This document shows positions 63,312 through 64,000 of a stretch of 64,000 nt of DNA, one piece after another. Location: contig LARN01000001.1 of NCBI GenBank assembly GCA_000980495.1, forward strand, positions 1 through 64,000. The letters are read 5' to 3'. The position numbers were made by a program, and so were the translations under genes. Source of the DNA: Acinetobacter sp. N54.MGS-139. Lineage in GTDB: Bacteria; Pseudomonadota; Gammaproteobacteria; Burkholderiales; Burkholderiaceae_F. The notes below the pieces were generated by a model. The model was not told the DNA's origin, ran no database searches, and worked only from the letters and a program-made list of their open reading frames with translations. Numbering within the stretch: position 1 is the stretch's first letter; every line of letters starts with the position of its first letter.

Positions 63312-64000
63312 TCACAATGCGGGACCGTGTGCGCAGGCCGATTCAAGCCAACTTAAAGCGTTTTATTTTTGTCGTCGTGGTTTTCTCTCTCGCGCTCTGT
63401 CTTTTGGGACAAATCGCACTGAGTTTCTACTGCTTCTATGACAGTCATCGCGGCGTTATGGGAGACGAGGTTAGTGTCTTTTTAGACTCTTCCTTGACGG
63501 ATGCTCAGCGCAAAAAAGCTCAGGAACAGATCAGGGCGCTTGCGCCGATTACCGAGTTCAGAGAAATTAAGCCGACCGACGTCTTAGAAAAAGATATTTT
63601 GAAGCTCGTTGGTGACAGAAAGAAAATCCCGACGATGTTAGCTCTTCAGTTTCCCTCGGACACACGCTACATCGATATTGAAGGCGCGGTGAAATCCATT
63701 GAAAAAGTCAAAGGCGTTGAAGGCGTGACGGCCAATCTAGACTGGATCAAGAAACGTCATTCGCTCCGAGAGGCTATTGCACTGGGGATGTTCGCGTTCG
63801 GGGCGCCGGCGGTAACGTTAGTTTGTCTGCTGATATTTCAAAACTCACTCAGACTTTCGGCATTCCTGCGCGGCGAGAGAGAACTGCTTCTGATGCTGGG
63901 TGCAAGCGACTGGGCTGTGCGGGGTCCGCAGATGATTGCGGCGGCGCTAAGTTCCGTGCTCGGCTGCATTATCGGCGGCGTTCTGCTTCTGGTGACGACA
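63308..64000 (+). CDS. ftsX: Cell-division permease-like protein FtsX (3' end outside window)
   Basis: The first 231 codons of FtsX; the reading frame is open to the window end. It has a cytoplasmic basic N-terminus, a first membrane helix (about 19-42), the periplasmic loop domain (about 45-150) and a second helix (about 158-178). A conserved cytoplasmic segment LRGERELLLMLGASDW follows, then a third helix. FtsX passes the FtsE signal to cell-wall amidase activators. The ATG overlaps the ftsE stop by 4 bases (ATGA). Confidence 0.9.
   Translation, partial: MITMRDRVRRPIQANLKRFIFVVVVFSLALCLLGQIALSFYCFYDSHRGVMGDEVSVFLDSSLTDAQRKKAQEQIRALAPITEFREIKPTDVLEKDILKLVGDRKKIPTMLALQFPSDTRYIDIEGAVKSIEKVKGVEGVTANLDWIKKRHSLREAIALGMFAFGAPAVTLVCLLIFQNSLRLSAFLRGERELLLMLGASDWAVRGPQMIAAALSSVLGCIIGGVLLLVTT

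Overview
The window looks like an ordinary chromosomal stretch from a Gram-negative betaproteobacterium of the order Burkholderiales. GC is near 50% by eye (not computed). Three things suggest this: the conserved cluster lolB-ispE-tRNA-Gln-prs-rplY-pth-ychF; gatCAB divergent from mreBCD-mrdA-mrdB-rlpA; and an rsmB-DUF4390-ntrY-ntrX-trkA-trkH run plus a mannose-type EIIA-HPr-EI operon, arrangements I associate with Burkholderiales. A gut Sutterellaceae relative (Sutterella/Parasutterella type) is my best guess from base composition and gene content, but this is inference. I see no insertion sequence, prophage, CRISPR array, integrase or toxin cassette.

Layout. 1-1930: the 3' part of a 23S rRNA gene, the 5S gene and the rrn terminator, on +. 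1953-12768, all on -: M20 peptidase, TPR protein, lolB, ispE, tRNA-Gln, prs, rplY, a DEAD-box helicase, pth, a DUF523 gene, ychF and an XRE-type regulator. 13000-13563 (+): ahpC. 13632-17531 (-): an Aap-type amino-acid ABC importer (binding protein plus two permeases, no ATPase) and a small SRPBCC-like gene. 17714-20411 (+): cbpA-cbpM and a CBS-domain membrane protein. 20470-22995 (-): topB. 23174-23701 (+): def, facing a hydrolase (-). 24690-37152 (mostly +): fmt-rsmB-DUF4390-ntrY-ntrX-trkA-trkH, then the EIIA-HPr-EI-YgfB operon, with a DUF1840 gene on - between them. 37149-40017 (-): xthA-rsuA-ampG. 40181-40855 (+): pyrE. 40903-44112 (-): gatCAB. 44291-52759 (+): the rod-shape operon mreBCD-mrdA-mrdB-rlpA, an M20 peptidase and a small protein. 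52828-54659 (-): a small unknown gene and ilvA. 54817-59144 (+): a 1302-residue FAD/Fe-S oxidoreductase and a HIT protein. 59125-60203 (-): rsmD-coaD. 60254-64000 (+): ftsY-ppx-ftsE-ftsX, with ftsX cut by the window end.

How the genes work together. Most of the window is core machinery: translation and ribosome assembly (rRNA, tRNA-Gln, rplY, pth, ychF, fmt, def, rsmB, rsmD, rsuA, gatCAB), envelope growth and division (mre/mrd/rlpA, ampG, lolB, ftsYEX), and nucleotide and isoprenoid precursors (prs, pyrE, ispE). GatCAB and tRNA-Gln in one window fit an organism that makes Gln-tRNA by transamidation. Ntr-type signalling next to the Trk potassium system, and a PTS phosphorelay without visible sugar permease subunits, suggest regulatory circuits.

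There is no clear previously undescribed system. The most unusual signal is the FtsE-like ATPase at 62658-63311, whose Q-loop, signature, catalytic glutamate and H-loop positions are all non-canonical while Walker A is intact. Next are the Aap importer lacking its ATPase but carrying an SRPBCC-like gene, the NtrX-like regulator lacking an AAA+ domain, and several small unknown genes in conserved operons.
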